DNA from: Acidimicrobiaceae bacterium
GTDB taxonomy: Bacteria; Actinomycetota; Acidimicrobiia; Acidimicrobiales; Poriferisodalaceae
Assembly (NCBI GenBank): GCA_905182565.1
Contig: CAJJCB010000026.1
Coordinates: forward strand, 434,001-498,000
Length of the DNA stretch: 64,000 bases
Direction: 5' to 3'
This document shows, piece after piece, positions 26,850-36,541 of this stretch (positions are counted from its first letter, which is position 1; the number at the start of each line of letters is the position of its first letter). The position numbers and the translations under genes were made by a program. Under the pieces are notes generated by a model, which was not told the DNA's origin, searched no databases, and saw only the letters and a program-made list of their open reading frames with translations.

Positions 26850-29285
26850 ATGTTGTCGAACTACCGAGTCTTAGACCTCTCCGATGAAAGAGGACAGCTT
26901 GCGGGACTTATTCTCGCTGACCTTGGAGCTGAAGTTATCCTGGTGGAACCACCCGGTGGGTCGCGCTCGAGGAAACTCGGCCCGTTTGTCGATCAAAGAG
27001 ATGGCGACCCTGAGGCATCTTTGTGGTTCTGGTCTTACAATCGCGGAAAACGCAGCATCGCGCTAGATCTATCAGATAGCAATAACCATACGCGTATCCA
27101 TGAGTTGGCTAAAACTGCTGATGTGATCATTGAGTCATCCGATGTAGGGGTGATGAAAGCACTAAATCTTGATTATGAGGCGTTGGCGGCAGTAAACCCC
27201 GAATTAATTTATGTATCGATATCAGCCTTTGGACAAAGTGGGCCCAAAGCAAAATGGGTAGCTACTGATATCACTGTGGCTTCTGCTGCGATGCAAATGT
27301 CGATGCAAGGCGATGAAGATAGAGCTCCACTGAGAATTCCGTTAGACCAAACATTCCTCCATGCCTCAGCCGATGCAGCTACCGCTGCCCTAATAGCGCT
27401 GCACGATCGGTCTCGCTCCGGTAAAGGTCAACACATCGATGTCAGCGCTCAACAGTCTTTCTTGGCCGCCACACAGTCTTTTTGTTTGGCGCATCTATAT
27501 AACGCCGCAGAAGGCACCCGCGTGAGCGGAGCTCTTCGTGTCGGCCCCTTCAATATTAGGCTCCGCTCGCCTGCCGCAGATGGGTATGTATCAGTAACGA
27601 TTCTTTTTGGAGAAGCTATTGGCCCATTTAGCCAACGATTATTTGAATGGATTCTTGAAGAAGGCGAATGTGATGCTGCAGATGCAGAAATTGATTGGGT
27701 CAACTTTGTAGAAAACATTATGACTGGAGTGATTGGTCTTGAAGAGTATGACCGAATCCAGGAAGTAGCCGCTAACTTCACTGCCAAAAGAACTAAAAAA
27801 GAACTGTTAGACGAGGCTTTGGAAAGACGTCTTCTTATAGTCCCTGTTGCCAATGTCGCCGATGTTTCGCACGAAGATCACTACGTGCAAAGAGATTTTT
27901 GGCGTGAGATCGAGGTCCCAGGGCATGGCCCAGTCGTTTTCCCTGGTCCGCACGCAAAACTCACTAAAACACCTTTAGATATTTCATCTCCACCCCCAAG
28001 TATTGGCGAAGCGAACGATGAAATATTCGAAAAAATTCCCTCACAGTCGGAGCTTCCGTCGATAGCGAGTAGCGGAACGGACAACCTCCTTCCATTGTCA
28101 GATCTCAAAATTCTTGACTTTCAGTGGGTTATGGCCGGCCCGGCCTCGACACGAATCATGGCGGACTGGGGAGCGCAAGTAGTACGTGTCGAATCATCGA
28201 ACAAGGTAGAGACAGCTAGAACGATTCAGCCTTTCCTGAACGATGAAGGCGGAGCAGATAATAGCGGTTTATATCAGAATATGAATGCTGGCAAAACTGG
28301 GCTCACTATAGACATGTCGAAACCAGAAGCTCGAGACGTGATCATCGACTTAGTCAAGTGGGCAGATGTCGTATGTGAATCGTTCTCTCCTAAAGCCATG
28401 CAAAGTTGGGGACTGAGCTACAACGACCTCATAGAAATAAACCCTCAAATAATTATGACAAGCAGCTGCTTATTCGGCCAAGACGGCCCGCTTTCATCCT
28501 TAGCCGGGTTTGGAACTATGGGAGCAGCGATGTCTGGGTTCTACGAAATGACCGGTTGGCCAGATCGTCCGCCCGCAGGAGTGATGGGTGCCTACACTGA
28601 CTACGTATCACCGCGATATCTTGCCACTACTATTTTGGCGGCAATCGATCATAGGAATCGGACTGGAGAAGGCCAGTACATAGACCTTTCCCAAGCTGAA
28701 TCATCAATGCATTTTCTGGCACCGGCCGTACTGGACTACAAAATTAACGGAAAGTTAGCACCTCAGATCGGCAACGCTCATCCGGTTTTATCTCCTCATG
28801 GAGCATACCCAAGCCTCGGAGATGACAAATGGGTGACAATTGCCTGCCAGGACGAGGAAAGCTACGTCAAATTATGTGAAGTAGCTGGCTTAAACGAAGA
28901 TCTAAAAGTCCTAGAACTTGCTTCACGACGCGAACGAGCTTCTGAGATCGATGAAGCGATAGCTAACTGGACGATGACTCTTAGCTCAAAAGAAATCTCA
29001 GAGATCTTGCAAGATTGTGGCGTGGCAGCCCACGCTGTGCAGGTGGCCTCTGATCTTGTTGAAGACCCGCAGCTACTGCACCGTAAGCATTTTCGTGAAG
29101 TTGCTCACCAAACAAACGAAAAAATGTGGGTAGAAGGAACAAGATTCCAGATGAGTCGTTCACGAGACGAGATAACTGATGGTGGCCCAAGTTATGGTCA
29201 ACACACGTTTGACGTTCTTGAAGGGATTCTAGGGTATGAATCTGCTCAGATAGCAGACTTAGCCGTTGCAGGAGTCCTTGAATAG
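26850..29285 (+). CDS. double-domain CaiB/BaiF CoA transferase
   Basis: The 811-residue protein contains two complete CaiB/BaiF folds in tandem (about 1-390 and 415-800). The second half has the catalytic Asp584 in GAYTDYVSPRY at the spacing found in formyl-CoA transferase. In the first half the equivalent position is Phe169 (in LDQTFLHAS), with an Asp three residues earlier, so the first domain is probably structural or substrate-binding. The ATG at 26850 has AAGGGG seven to eight bases upstream, better spaced than the ATG at 26844 or TTG at 26832. CaiB proteins work as interlocked dimers, so the fusion would act as a one-chain heterodimer. Confidence 0.9.
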   Translation: MLSNYRVLDLSDERGQLAGLILADLGAEVILVEPPGGSRSRKLGPFVDQRDGDPEASLWFWSYNRGKRSIALDLSDSNNHTRIHELAKTADVIIESSDVGVMKALNLDYEALAAVNPELIYVSISAFGQSGPKAKWVATDITVASAAMQMSMQGDEDRAPLRIPLDQTFLHASADAATAALIALHDRSRSGKGQHIDVSAQQSFLAATQSFCLAHLYNAAEGTRVSGALRVGPFNIRLRSPAADGYVSVTILFGEAIGPFSQRLFEWILEEGECDAADAEIDWVNFVENIMTGVIGLEEYDRIQEVAANFTAKRTKKELLDEALERRLLIVPVANVADVSHEDHYVQRDFWREIEVPGHGPVVFPGPHAKLTKTPLDISSPPPSIGEANDEIFEKIPSQSELPSIASSGTDNLLPLSDLKILDFQWVMAGPASTRIMADWGAQVVRVESSNKVETARTIQPFLNDEGGADNSGLYQNMNAGKTGLTIDMSKPEARDVIIDLVKWADVVCESFSPKAMQSWGLSYNDLIEINPQIIMTSSCLFGQDGPLSSLAGFGTMGAAMSGFYEMTGWPDRPPAGVMGAYTDYVSPRYLATTILAAIDHRNRTGEGQYIDLSQAESSMHFLAPAVLDYKINGKLAPQIGNAHPVLSPHGAYPSLGDDKWVTIACQDEESYVKLCEVAGLNEDLKVLELASRRERASEIDEAIANWTMTLSSKEISEILQDCGVAAHAVQVASDLVEDPQLLHRKHFREVAHQTNEKMWVEGTRFQMSRSRDEITDGGPSYGQHTFDVLEGILGYESAQIADLAVAGVLE

Positions 29286-29292
29286 GAGGACT

Positions 29293-30261
29293 CTATTTAG
29301 GTGTTTCACCGACTTCTTGTCCCGTGACTGCTGCGTAATTGCGGTTAATGAACCATCTTTGATAATCGCCGTAGGTGATCGCTTCATGACGCGCCGGTCG
29401 TTTGGCGCTAACAGTGGTGGGAACAGCTTCAACTATTGCGTCATCTCGAGCTCCGTAAAAAAAAGGTACGGCGTACCGATCGATCGTTGTTAAATTTCGC
29501 GCTCGGTGCGCTGTGGACAAATAACGACCATTAGTCCATCGTTTGAGCATGTCGCCGCTATTGACTAAGAATGATTGGGGAAGTGGGGGAGGTTCAATCC
29601 AGTCGTGTCCGGCTGGCCTAATTTCTAGTCCTGGCACATCGTTTGCCGGCAGGAAAGTAAATATTGAACTATCCGTGTGTGGAGCGAGACCCCATTCGTT
29701 GTCGGTGTATTCCATCACTGGATAGTGGGACATGCGAAGGGTCACGCTAGGTACATCAAAGTGAGGAAGAAAATAGTCATGGTCCAATCCTAGGGAGAGC
29801 GCTAGAAGAGGTAGAAGCTTTGCAGCTAAGGATTGAAGGGCGTTTATATAGTTAGTTGTGGCTTCTTGGAAGCCGTCAAGGTTTGGGTATCTATTTGCTT
29901 CTCGGTAGCCGCCTTCGTGTATGAAATACGCTGAGTTCTGGTTTGGTTTACGTTCTTCGCCGGCTATCTCTGACGCGTATGATGTGCCGCCGCCTAGTTC
30001 TAGATACCCCCCGTGAGTTCTGTCCATTGGGATCGACTGTTTTTCAGTTGGTGGCAAGAAATGCAGACGTTTTGCTTGTTCATAGATCTCCTCGATCATC
30101 TCCCAAGAAATTCCATGATTGGTAATAAAGAAAAATCCAACGTTTTCTAGAGCAGCTTGCAATTGAATCACGAGGTCATGGATTCGTTCTTCATTTTGGT
30201 CGGAGAGAGCGCTCAGATCAAGAACGGGAATCACGTTATTGATAGTTGTACTGGTTGCCAT
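29293..30261 (-). CDS. 2-oxoglutarate/Fe(II) oxygenase, isopenicillin N synthase family
   Basis: This 322-residue dioxygenase has the N-terminal DIOX_N-type region (IPVLDLSALS) and the C-terminal Fe(II)/2-oxoglutarate domain. The iron ligands are His and Asp in LAPHTDSSIFT and the later His in YLSTAHRARN; the R in that last segment region fits the 2-oxoglutarate-binding Arg. Bacterial members hydroxylate or desaturate small molecules; the substrate is unknown. It is convergent with the CoA-transferase gene, eight bases apart, and upstream of it lies a SnoaL-like gene on the same strand. Confidence 0.88.
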   Translation of the reverse strand: MATSTTINNVIPVLDLSALSDQNEERIHDLVIQLQAALENVGFFFITNHGISWEMIEEIYEQAKRLHFLPPTEKQSIPMDRTHGGYLELGGGTSYASEIAGEERKPNQNSAYFIHEGGYREANRYPNLDGFQEATTNYINALQSLAAKLLPLLALSLGLDHDYFLPHFDVPSVTLRMSHYPVMEYTDNEWGLAPHTDSSIFTFLPANDVPGLEIRPAGHDWIEPPPLPQSFLVNSGDMLKRWTNGRYLSTAHRARNLTTIDRYAVPFFYGARDDAIVEAVPTTVSAKRPARHEAITYGDYQRWFINRNYAAVTGQEVGETPK

Positions 30262-30395
30262 AACTCACCCCAAAATGATTGCTTTTTTAAATAAATTTGA
30301 TTCTGTTCTTTAACCTTATGTGAGGTTTGGACCTGATGCAGACAGATACCTAGATTCGCTAGCGATCCTAAGTCGTTGGCTGATGCGGGTACTGG

Positions 30396-30818
30396 CTAAG
30401 CTGGGTCGATTGTGACTTGTCGTTCCTTGAAACGCCAGCCATCTGACATCTTGACTAATTTGTCTCGATAAATCCCAGTCACTCGGAATTCGGCAGAGGC
30501 TCCTTGCCCAGCGCTATATGCATTTAGATAGCATTTCATTTCTGCTTTGTTGTTTGTTCCATCAACTACAAGGTTCCAGTTCCAGTGTCGAGCTCGACCC
30601 TTATTGGCTTCGAAATGCTTTAAGGCATATTTCGACAATTGGTCGGTACCTGCATGTCGCCCTCCGAGAGGCGCACTAGCTGGTAGTCCTAAACATTCGA
30701 ATACGCCATCCGTGGTGAAGGTACTTACCCAACCAGCGATATCACCGAAGTCGATAGCAAAGTTGTATCGAGCTAGTAGTTGCCTAATATCTTCATGGTC
30801 CTGAGCAGTTAGTGGCAT
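30396..30818 (-). CDS. SnoaL-like/NTF2-fold protein
   Basis: The 140-residue product matches the NTF2-like SnoaL domain often found beside oxidoreductases: it begins LTAQDHEDIRQLLARYNFAID, has a W-x-FTTDGVFE strand and ends WRFKERQVTIDPA. Some members are isomerases, cyclases or dehydratases, but many have no known activity. It is followed 134 bases later by the 2-oxoglutarate oxygenase on the same strand and preceded by the GMC oxidoreductase pair. It may act on the same compound as its neighbours; this is inference. Confidence 0.8.
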   Translation of the reverse strand: MPLTAQDHEDIRQLLARYNFAIDFGDIAGWVSTFTTDGVFECLGLPASAPLGGRHAGTDQLSKYALKHFEANKGRARHWNWNLVVDGTNNKAEMKCYLNAYSAGQGASAEFRVTGIYRDKLVKMSDGWRFKERQVTIDPA

Positions 30819-30863
30819 GACCGAGAATCCTTCTTCGAGAAATAAGTCGTGAAGACTGTTTTA

Positions 30864-31223
30864 TCAGTGAGAACCGAGCTCATGCAGGTCTGCCGAAATT
30901 TCTCCGATGGTTTCTCTGAGAATATCTAGAAGCCGCACTCCCTCTGATCGCTTACGCCAATCGCGACGTTTGAGGCCATCAAGGCGCTCGGTGATTGCAG
31001 ACAGATGCGAGTTCGTTGCTTCCAATGGTCTCGATGCTGCCAGAGGGTCTCCTAGTGATGAGCAAAGAGAATGTAAACGGAACTGTAGTTGTTGAAGAAG
31101 CGGTTGATTCACTTTGCTTACTGAACTTGGAATACGCGTGCTCAATGTAAGAAAAAAGTATTCAACGTCAGCCGGCGTCAGCGAACTGAGGGATAGTCCA
31201 GAAATATGATCTAATCGGTTCAT
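30864..31223 (-). CDS. small protein coupled to GMC oxidoreductase
   Basis: I do not recognise this 119-residue protein. Its ATG overlaps the stop of the GMC oxidoreductase by one base (TGATG), so it is translationally coupled. The frame could extend 37 residues upstream into the GMC gene, but the coupled ATG is the better start. The sequence is helical, Leu/Ser/Arg-rich, with no signal peptide, no membrane segment and a single Cys. A small subunit or chaperone-like partner of the oxidoreductase is plausible because such partners exist for some GMC enzymes. Confidence 0.62.
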   Translation of the reverse strand: MNRLDHISGLSLSSLTPADVEYFFLTLSTRIPSSVSKVNQPLLQQLQFRLHSLCSSLGDPLAASRPLEATNSHLSAITERLDGLKRRDWRKRSEGVRLLDILRETIGEISADLHELGSH

Positions 31224-32932
31224 CAGCTCAGTGACCCTGGCGCCCCAACGGGAACGATTGGAGAACGCGGGGCAATTCGGCTGAGCTTGCGATACTGGTT
31301 GCCGATCTTTGGTCTTTGGTCGTGTTCGCCGCAATTAGGCCACAGCGAGATAGCTCTTTCAGCGAGAGCACAAATAGTGAGAGACGGGTTGACCCCAAGG
31401 TTCGCGCTAATAGTCGAGGCATCTATAACGTGCAGCCCTGGGTGGCCGAACAGTCGGTGATAGGCATCGATAACCCCTGTCTGCGGACTATCTCCCATGA
31501 CGCACCCACCCAATATGTGGGCAGTAACGGGTGTGTCGAGCAGTGCTTCGTTAATTCCCCCCATAGCATCTCCATCGATTAATTTAGCTGCGATTCGAGC
31601 GGCTTCGTTGGCTTCGGGTATGAAAGTAGGATTTGGTTCTCCGACACCTGATACCGAACGTAATTTAACTTTGCGTTTACGCCCCGACCGCCATTTGAGT
31701 CTGATGCTGTTGTCACAGCTTTGCATTACGAGCAAAATGACGGAACGTTCAGACCAGCGATAGACCGACAAACTTTTCAAAAAGCGCAATGGATGTCTGA
31801 GGACTGAGCATAAAAATTTTAACGGTCTGGGAAATCTGCCGCCGCCGTCTACCAGAATTGTCGCTATAAGTCCTAGAGCATTAGACCCTTTTGGATAGCG
31901 AACTCCCTCTATGTGGGTATTTGAATTGGGATGAATAGATGAGGAAATAGCTACCCCCACGGAATGATCTACATCAGCTTTTTTCGCAGTTGCTCCGACA
32001 ATAGATTCAGAGTTTGTTCTAACTAAGTCGCCAAGGCGGTGAGATAAATTCGTTAACCTACCTTTGTTTTGCAATTCAGCTAAAAGTTTCACTGTCCCCA
32101 GAACTCCTGCTGAAAAAATAACTTGTTCTGCAGTAATTGTTATTTTTTTTTGCCTGGTCCATTTGCTGGGATCCTCAGCCACTAACTGAAACCCCCCACC
32201 TGGCTGCTCTATGAGATCTGTGACTAATTGGTTTGGAAAAACGTCGGCTCCGTTTGACTCTGCTAGATAAAGATAGTTTTTGTCCAAACTGTTTTTCGCT
32301 TCGTGGCGACAGCCGATCATACAAGCGCCGCACTGGATACATCCGACTCGTTCTGGTCCTAAACCTCCGAAGTAAGGGTCTTCGGCTCTTACTCCAGGGG
32401 AACCAAACCAAACACCTACCTCAGTAGACGTGTAAGTCTCTGGTACACCCATTTCTTCGCTTATTCCTCGGAGGACTAAATCGTTAGGGTTATTGTCTGG
32501 CGCTTTGGCAGCGCCAAGCATTTTTTTTGCTTGCCGATAGTGCGGCTGTAATTCTTTTTTCCAATCACTGATTGCGGCCCATTGCTTATCATCGAAAAAT
32601 GTGTCTGGAGGTTCATAGAGAGTATTTGCATACACGAGAGATCCGCCGCCGACACCTGCGCCGGAGAGTATTAGAGCATCACTCAGCAGAGTCATTCTCT
32701 GGATTCCTCTAAGTCCTAGCTTGGGGGCGAAGATAAATTTTCGTAGGTTCCAATTGTTCTTTGGGTAATCAGAAGCTCCGAAGCGTTTCCCTGCTTCGAT
32801 GATGGCGACTCTGTAACCTTTTTCGGATAAACGCATAGCGGAGACGCTGCCACCGAAACCACTGCCGATTATTGCTACGTCATAATCAAAAGAGGTATTG
32901 CTAGCGAATGATGAAGAGTCTGCTGGCCGCAT
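31223..32932 (-). CDS. GMC-family FAD oxidoreductase, cholesterol-oxidase-like
   Basis: This 569-residue flavoprotein has the FAD motif AIIGSGFGGS, the GAGVGGGSLVYAN segment, and the C-terminal GMC region with HILGGCVMGD and DASTISANLGVNPSLT. It resembles bacterial steroid/cholesterol oxidases and related alcohol dehydrogenases. A cysteine cluster CIQCGACMIGC near residues 200-210 looks like a ferredoxin-type set and occurs in some GMC relatives. The start is ATG at 32932, with a GTG at 32938 as alternative. It is coupled to a small downstream gene. An alcohol or sterol substrate is likely but unproven. Confidence 0.88.
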   Translation of the reverse strand: MRPADSSSFASNTSFDYDVAIIGSGFGGSVSAMRLSEKGYRVAIIEAGKRFGASDYPKNNWNLRKFIFAPKLGLRGIQRMTLLSDALILSGAGVGGGSLVYANTLYEPPDTFFDDKQWAAISDWKKELQPHYRQAKKMLGAAKAPDNNPNDLVLRGISEEMGVPETYTSTEVGVWFGSPGVRAEDPYFGGLGPERVGCIQCGACMIGCRHEAKNSLDKNYLYLAESNGADVFPNQLVTDLIEQPGGGFQLVAEDPSKWTRQKKITITAEQVIFSAGVLGTVKLLAELQNKGRLTNLSHRLGDLVRTNSESIVGATAKKADVDHSVGVAISSSIHPNSNTHIEGVRYPKGSNALGLIATILVDGGGRFPRPLKFLCSVLRHPLRFLKSLSVYRWSERSVILLVMQSCDNSIRLKWRSGRKRKVKLRSVSGVGEPNPTFIPEANEAARIAAKLIDGDAMGGINEALLDTPVTAHILGGCVMGDSPQTGVIDAYHRLFGHPGLHVIDASTISANLGVNPSLTICALAERAISLWPNCGEHDQRPKIGNQYRKLSRIAPRSPIVPVGAPGSLS

Positions 32933-33130
32933 AACCACCGACCGTACAGCCCTGGTGAGATGAAAGAATAAAAATCTTCGAACGAAATGTTTGTAGCTAG
33001 ACCGTGGCTATTTGAGTGCACTTTACCTCATCATCATTAACGATAAAGATGAGCCCGTTGCATCCAAAGTTAAAAGACTCTGCTGAGTTGCTACTGTTGG
33101 GTGATTACTACGAAGTCCTGAGGAGAAATT

Positions 33131-34120
33131 GTGAAAGCATGGCGATTGAGTGAGCTTGGAGATCCGTGGGACGTTCTAAAACTTCAAGAGGTGGATTCTC
33201 CTGTCCCCGGAGATGGTGAAGCTCGTGTCAAAGTAGCTTCTTGCGATCTTAACTTTGCGGATATATTGCAGTGCCAAGGGACCTACCAGGTAAGAGTTGA
33301 TCCGCCTTTCACTCCGGGTATGGCAGTGGCAGGCACCGTGCAAGCTGCGGGAAATGGCTGCGATCTAAAGATCGGTGATCGCGTTCTTGGAATGACTTCT
33401 TCGGGATGGGGTGGCTACGCCGAAGAAGCGTTAGTTCGAGGAAGCGACATGCGAATTGTGCCCGAGAACGTCTCTTTGGCTGCAGCATCAGCAATGAACG
33501 TTATTTACGGAACTGGCTGGGTAGCGCTGCACCGTCGCGGTAATATGCAACCTGGTGAAACCGTGCTTGTGTTAGCTGCGGCAGGCGGAGTGGGATCTGC
33601 TGCAGTTCAAATGGCAAAAGTCCATGGCTGCAAAGTGATAGCTGCTGCTGGGGGACCCCAGAAAGTGCAGGTATGTCTGGACTTAGGCGCAGATGTTGCT
33701 ATTGACTACAAGTCAGAAGACCTGTATGGAAAAGTAATGGAAGCCACTGATGGCAGAGGTTGTGATTTGATTTATGATCCGGTCGGCGGTGAATATTTTG
33801 ATGTTGCCCGGCGACTTTTAGCCTGGGAAGGGCGCCTTCTGGTAGTGGGCTTCGCCAGTGGGACAATCCCATCTGCCCCGGCAAATCACGCTCTGGTCAA
33901 AAATTATTCGATTGTTGGTGTACACATGGGTGGCTACCGACATCGGATGGATGCGGTTCTAGATAAGTGCTACGAGGAACTATGGGAGATGGTTGCTTCG
34001 GGAACTCTCGATCCATTGGTGAGCCAAGAACTTCATCTTGAAGACTTAATGGATGGGCTTATTTCATTATCGAATCGCGGAACCACAGGACGCGTTCTTC
34101 TTCGCCCTGATCTGCGTTAG
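33131..34120 (+). CDS. NADPH:quinone oxidoreductase (zinc-free MDR family)
   Basis: The 329-residue protein is a medium-chain dehydrogenase/reductase of the quinone oxidoreductase type. It has the GroES-like N-terminal half (GMAVAGTVQAAG, KIGDRVLGM) and the cofactor motif AAAGGVGSAAVQMAK in the Rossmann half. The catalytic zinc ligands of alcohol dehydrogenases are absent. It starts with GTG after GAGGAGAAATT-like ribosome-binding sequence. It is a single gene between the divergent GMC gene and the convergent GlcD-type gene. NADPH-dependent reduction of quinones or enones is the probable activity. Confidence 0.9.
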   Translation: MKAWRLSELGDPWDVLKLQEVDSPVPGDGEARVKVASCDLNFADILQCQGTYQVRVDPPFTPGMAVAGTVQAAGNGCDLKIGDRVLGMTSSGWGGYAEEALVRGSDMRIVPENVSLAAASAMNVIYGTGWVALHRRGNMQPGETVLVLAAAGGVGSAAVQMAKVHGCKVIAAAGGPQKVQVCLDLGADVAIDYKSEDLYGKVMEATDGRGCDLIYDPVGGEYFDVARRLLAWEGRLLVVGFASGTIPSAPANHALVKNYSIVGVHMGGYRHRMDAVLDKCYEELWEMVASGTLDPLVSQELHLEDLMDGLISLSNRGTTGRVLLRPDLR

Positions 34121-34142
34121 GTCAGATAAACAACTGGGTAAG

Positions 34143-35513
34143 TTACTTTAGTTTTTTGCCTGGATTGAATCGATGCAGGGGATCTAACGATGATCTCACT
34201 GCCTCCATCATGGACAGTTGGATTGGGTCTAGCTCATCGCTTACGAACTCACGCTTTAGGGTCCCCACTCCATGCTCAGCAGCGATTGTTCCGCCCAAGC
34301 TGAGAGCAAGTCTCACTATTTCGGCGAAGGCCATCCGGACTCGAGAGACTTCGGCTTCATCGGTTCCATCGAACACAAGAAGTGGGTGCATATTGCCATC
34401 ACCTGCATGCCCGACAGTGGGAAGCGAAACTTGGTGACGTTCTCCAATAGCAATTATTCCTGCCATCAATTCAGGCAGGTGCTGGCGAGGTACAGCTACA
34501 TCCTCAGGGAGTATAGATTTATTTGTTTTTTCAAACGCTGGCCATACGCGCCGCCGCACTTCAATCAACATGTCGCCCTCGGCAGGGTCATCGACATGGG
34601 CGACAAAACTGGCCCCAGATGTTTCGCAGATGTCTGAAATAGCCTCTATCGATTCCGCAGACTTATCTCCAGCAGTTTGTATTAGCAATAGGCAAGCAGC
34701 ATCTAGGTCAAGATCCATTTTGTAAACTTTCTCGACTTGCTGAAGGCTTGCCCGGTCAATGATTTCCATAAGACTGGGCTCATGCCCTGACCGGAATATT
34801 TCACCGATAGCTGTGCCGGCATCAGGGAGCTCATCGAAATAAGCCACGGCTGTCGATGGTGGTGGAGGCAGTGGAACTAATTTTGCAGTGATTTCAGTAA
34901 TGATGCCGAGAAGACCTTCGGACCCGACAAATAGACCAGTTAGATCTAGTCCGGTGGTGCTTTTAAGTGTTCGGCGCCCAGTTCGCATAACTTCGCCCGA
35001 GGCGAGTACCACTTCAAGACCGATCACATAATCGCGCGTAACTCCGTATTTTACGCAGCATAGCCCGCCAGCATTAGTGGCTACATTACCGCCGATACTG
35101 GACATTTCGAAAGAAGCTGGATCAGGGGGATAGAAGAGGCCATGCTCAGCGACTGCGGCTTTTAGTTCGGAGTTAATACAGCCGGGTTGCACTCGGACCA
35201 TCCGGTTAGTTGTATCTATTTCAACGATCTTTGTCATTCTGTGTAGAGAAAGTATTAAACAGCCGTCGATCGCATTTGCTGCGCCGGTGAGACCAGTCCC
35301 TGCTCCTCTCGGGACTATCGGAACTTCCGCTGCGTTCGCCGCCATTACCGCAGATACCACTTCTTCAGTTGAGCGGGGCATGACTAAAATTGCGGCTGTT
35401 CCTGCTCTCTCAAAAACTGCTCGGTCTTGTGAATAAGAACGAATAACTTCTGGATCTGCTTGGATACAATCTGGAGGCAGTCGTGCCTGTAGTTCTTTGA
35501 GGAGATTGTTCAT
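34143..35513 (-). CDS. FAD-linked D-2-hydroxyacid dehydrogenase (GlcD-like)
   Basis: The 456-residue protein has the PCMH-type FAD-binding domain (PRGAGTGLTGAANAIDG, NVATNAGGLCCVKYG) and the C-terminal FAD-oxidase domain (VGHAGDGNMHPLL, AAEHGVGTLKREF). Such enzymes oxidise glycolate, D-lactate or similar acids and pass electrons to a quinone or a partner iron-sulfur protein. GlcE and GlcF partners are not adjacent, so a stand-alone D-lactate or D-2-hydroxyglutarate dehydrogenase is equally possible. It follows the asparaginase gene on the same strand after 15 bases, so they are probably co-transcribed. Confidence 0.9.
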   Translation of the reverse strand: MNNLLKELQARLPPDCIQADPEVIRSYSQDRAVFERAGTAAILVMPRSTEEVVSAVMAANAAEVPIVPRGAGTGLTGAANAIDGCLILSLHRMTKIVEIDTTNRMVRVQPGCINSELKAAVAEHGLFYPPDPASFEMSSIGGNVATNAGGLCCVKYGVTRDYVIGLEVVLASGEVMRTGRRTLKSTTGLDLTGLFVGSEGLLGIITEITAKLVPLPPPPSTAVAYFDELPDAGTAIGEIFRSGHEPSLMEIIDRASLQQVEKVYKMDLDLDAACLLLIQTAGDKSAESIEAISDICETSGASFVAHVDDPAEGDMLIEVRRRVWPAFEKTNKSILPEDVAVPRQHLPELMAGIIAIGERHQVSLPTVGHAGDGNMHPLLVFDGTDEAEVSRVRMAFAEIVRLALSLGGTIAAEHGVGTLKREFVSDELDPIQLSMMEAVRSSLDPLHRFNPGKKLK

Positions 35514-35528
35514 ACTGGCTACAGCATG

Positions 35529-36485
35529 TCATGTATTTGGCGCTACTCGGATTTCTCCTACTTTTGTTCCAGCCCAATTTTGGAGCTCTGTCGGCGCTGC
35601 GTGTTCAATAGCGCCCAAATGGTCAAGTATCCAAGCGGCTGCAGCTTCAGATGCGCGTGAACTTCCATCACGTGTTTTCAAAGCAAATGCGTGGCCGGAC
35701 TCACTCTCAACTCCACAGAAAACTCCCTCGGCGCCGGTTTTGACTGCGGCTCGACCTGCGCTTTGCACCATAAGAGCGGTACAGGCGCGGTTAGTGCCTG
35801 CGATTAGGAAAGGCCGATCAATCATTGCTTGTAAGAGCTTTCTGCTAGATCCTCGGTTGTGCATTTGCGCCCAACCGGTGGCCAGCGCAGTTATAGGGAT
35901 ACTCCAGACGGGGATACCGCAACCGTCGATCGCTGGAGTTTCTTTCAGCAAACTCACGCGACAAAAGTCTTCGATAGCAGGAGTGATATGCCTAGTTTGC
36001 AGTTCGTGACTAGGGTGTAGGTAATTTTTGGAGTCAAAGCCATGAAACCTAGATAGAGCTAGGAACCCTGTGTGTTTGCCCGAACAGTTGTTGTGTCGGG
36101 CATCTGGTTTGTGCCCTGACTTTTGAAGGAATGCAGAGCTCTGAGGATCTGAAGGGTAATGAGCTCCACATTCAAGGTCTGCTACTGAGCAGCCAATAGC
36201 TTCTAGCCAGTCTTGAACCACTCGTACGTGTTCGTGTTCTCCGTTGTGGCTCGAACACGCAATTGCCAATTGATCAGAACTTAAAGAAGTTCCATCAGCG
36301 ACATCGGAAGTAACTAAGGGCGTGGCTTGAATAGGTTTTAAAGCTGACCGGGGAAGGACTTGGCGCTGTGGCTCACCCCATGATTTGATCACATTGCCTG
36401 AAGAGTTCACTATGGCAGCGTCTACCAAGTGGGTGCTCTCCACGTGGTGTCCTCGTGTTACCTCTACTGTTATTGGTTGACTCAT
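35529..36485 (-). CDS. L-asparaginase II family protein
   Basis: The 318-residue product matches the actinobacterial/rhizobial asparaginase II family (PF06089 type, unrelated to the classical L-asparaginases). Diagnostic segments are the N-terminal VEVTRGHHVESTHL, the LPRSALKPIQATPL motif with Ser and Lys, CSSHNGEHEH and NNCSGKHTGFL. The family contains catalytic Ser/Lys and zinc-linked cysteines; CSSH and CSGKH are present. It would release ammonia from asparagine. The gene ends 15 bases before the GlcD-like gene and starts 56 bases after the acyl-CoA ligase stop. Confidence 0.9.
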   Translation of the reverse strand: MSQPITVEVTRGHHVESTHLVDAAIVNSSGNVIKSWGEPQRQVLPRSALKPIQATPLVTSDVADGTSLSSDQLAIACSSHNGEHEHVRVVQDWLEAIGCSVADLECGAHYPSDPQSSAFLQKSGHKPDARHNNCSGKHTGFLALSRFHGFDSKNYLHPSHELQTRHITPAIEDFCRVSLLKETPAIDGCGIPVWSIPITALATGWAQMHNRGSSRKLLQAMIDRPFLIAGTNRACTALMVQSAGRAAVKTGAEGVFCGVESESGHAFALKTRDGSSRASEAAAAWILDHLGAIEHAAPTELQNWAGTKVGEIRVAPNT

Positions 36486-36541
36486 AATAAATGTTTCGAC
36501 AAGTTGTAATCGGCAGGTGAAATTCCTGCTCTCAAGGCTAT

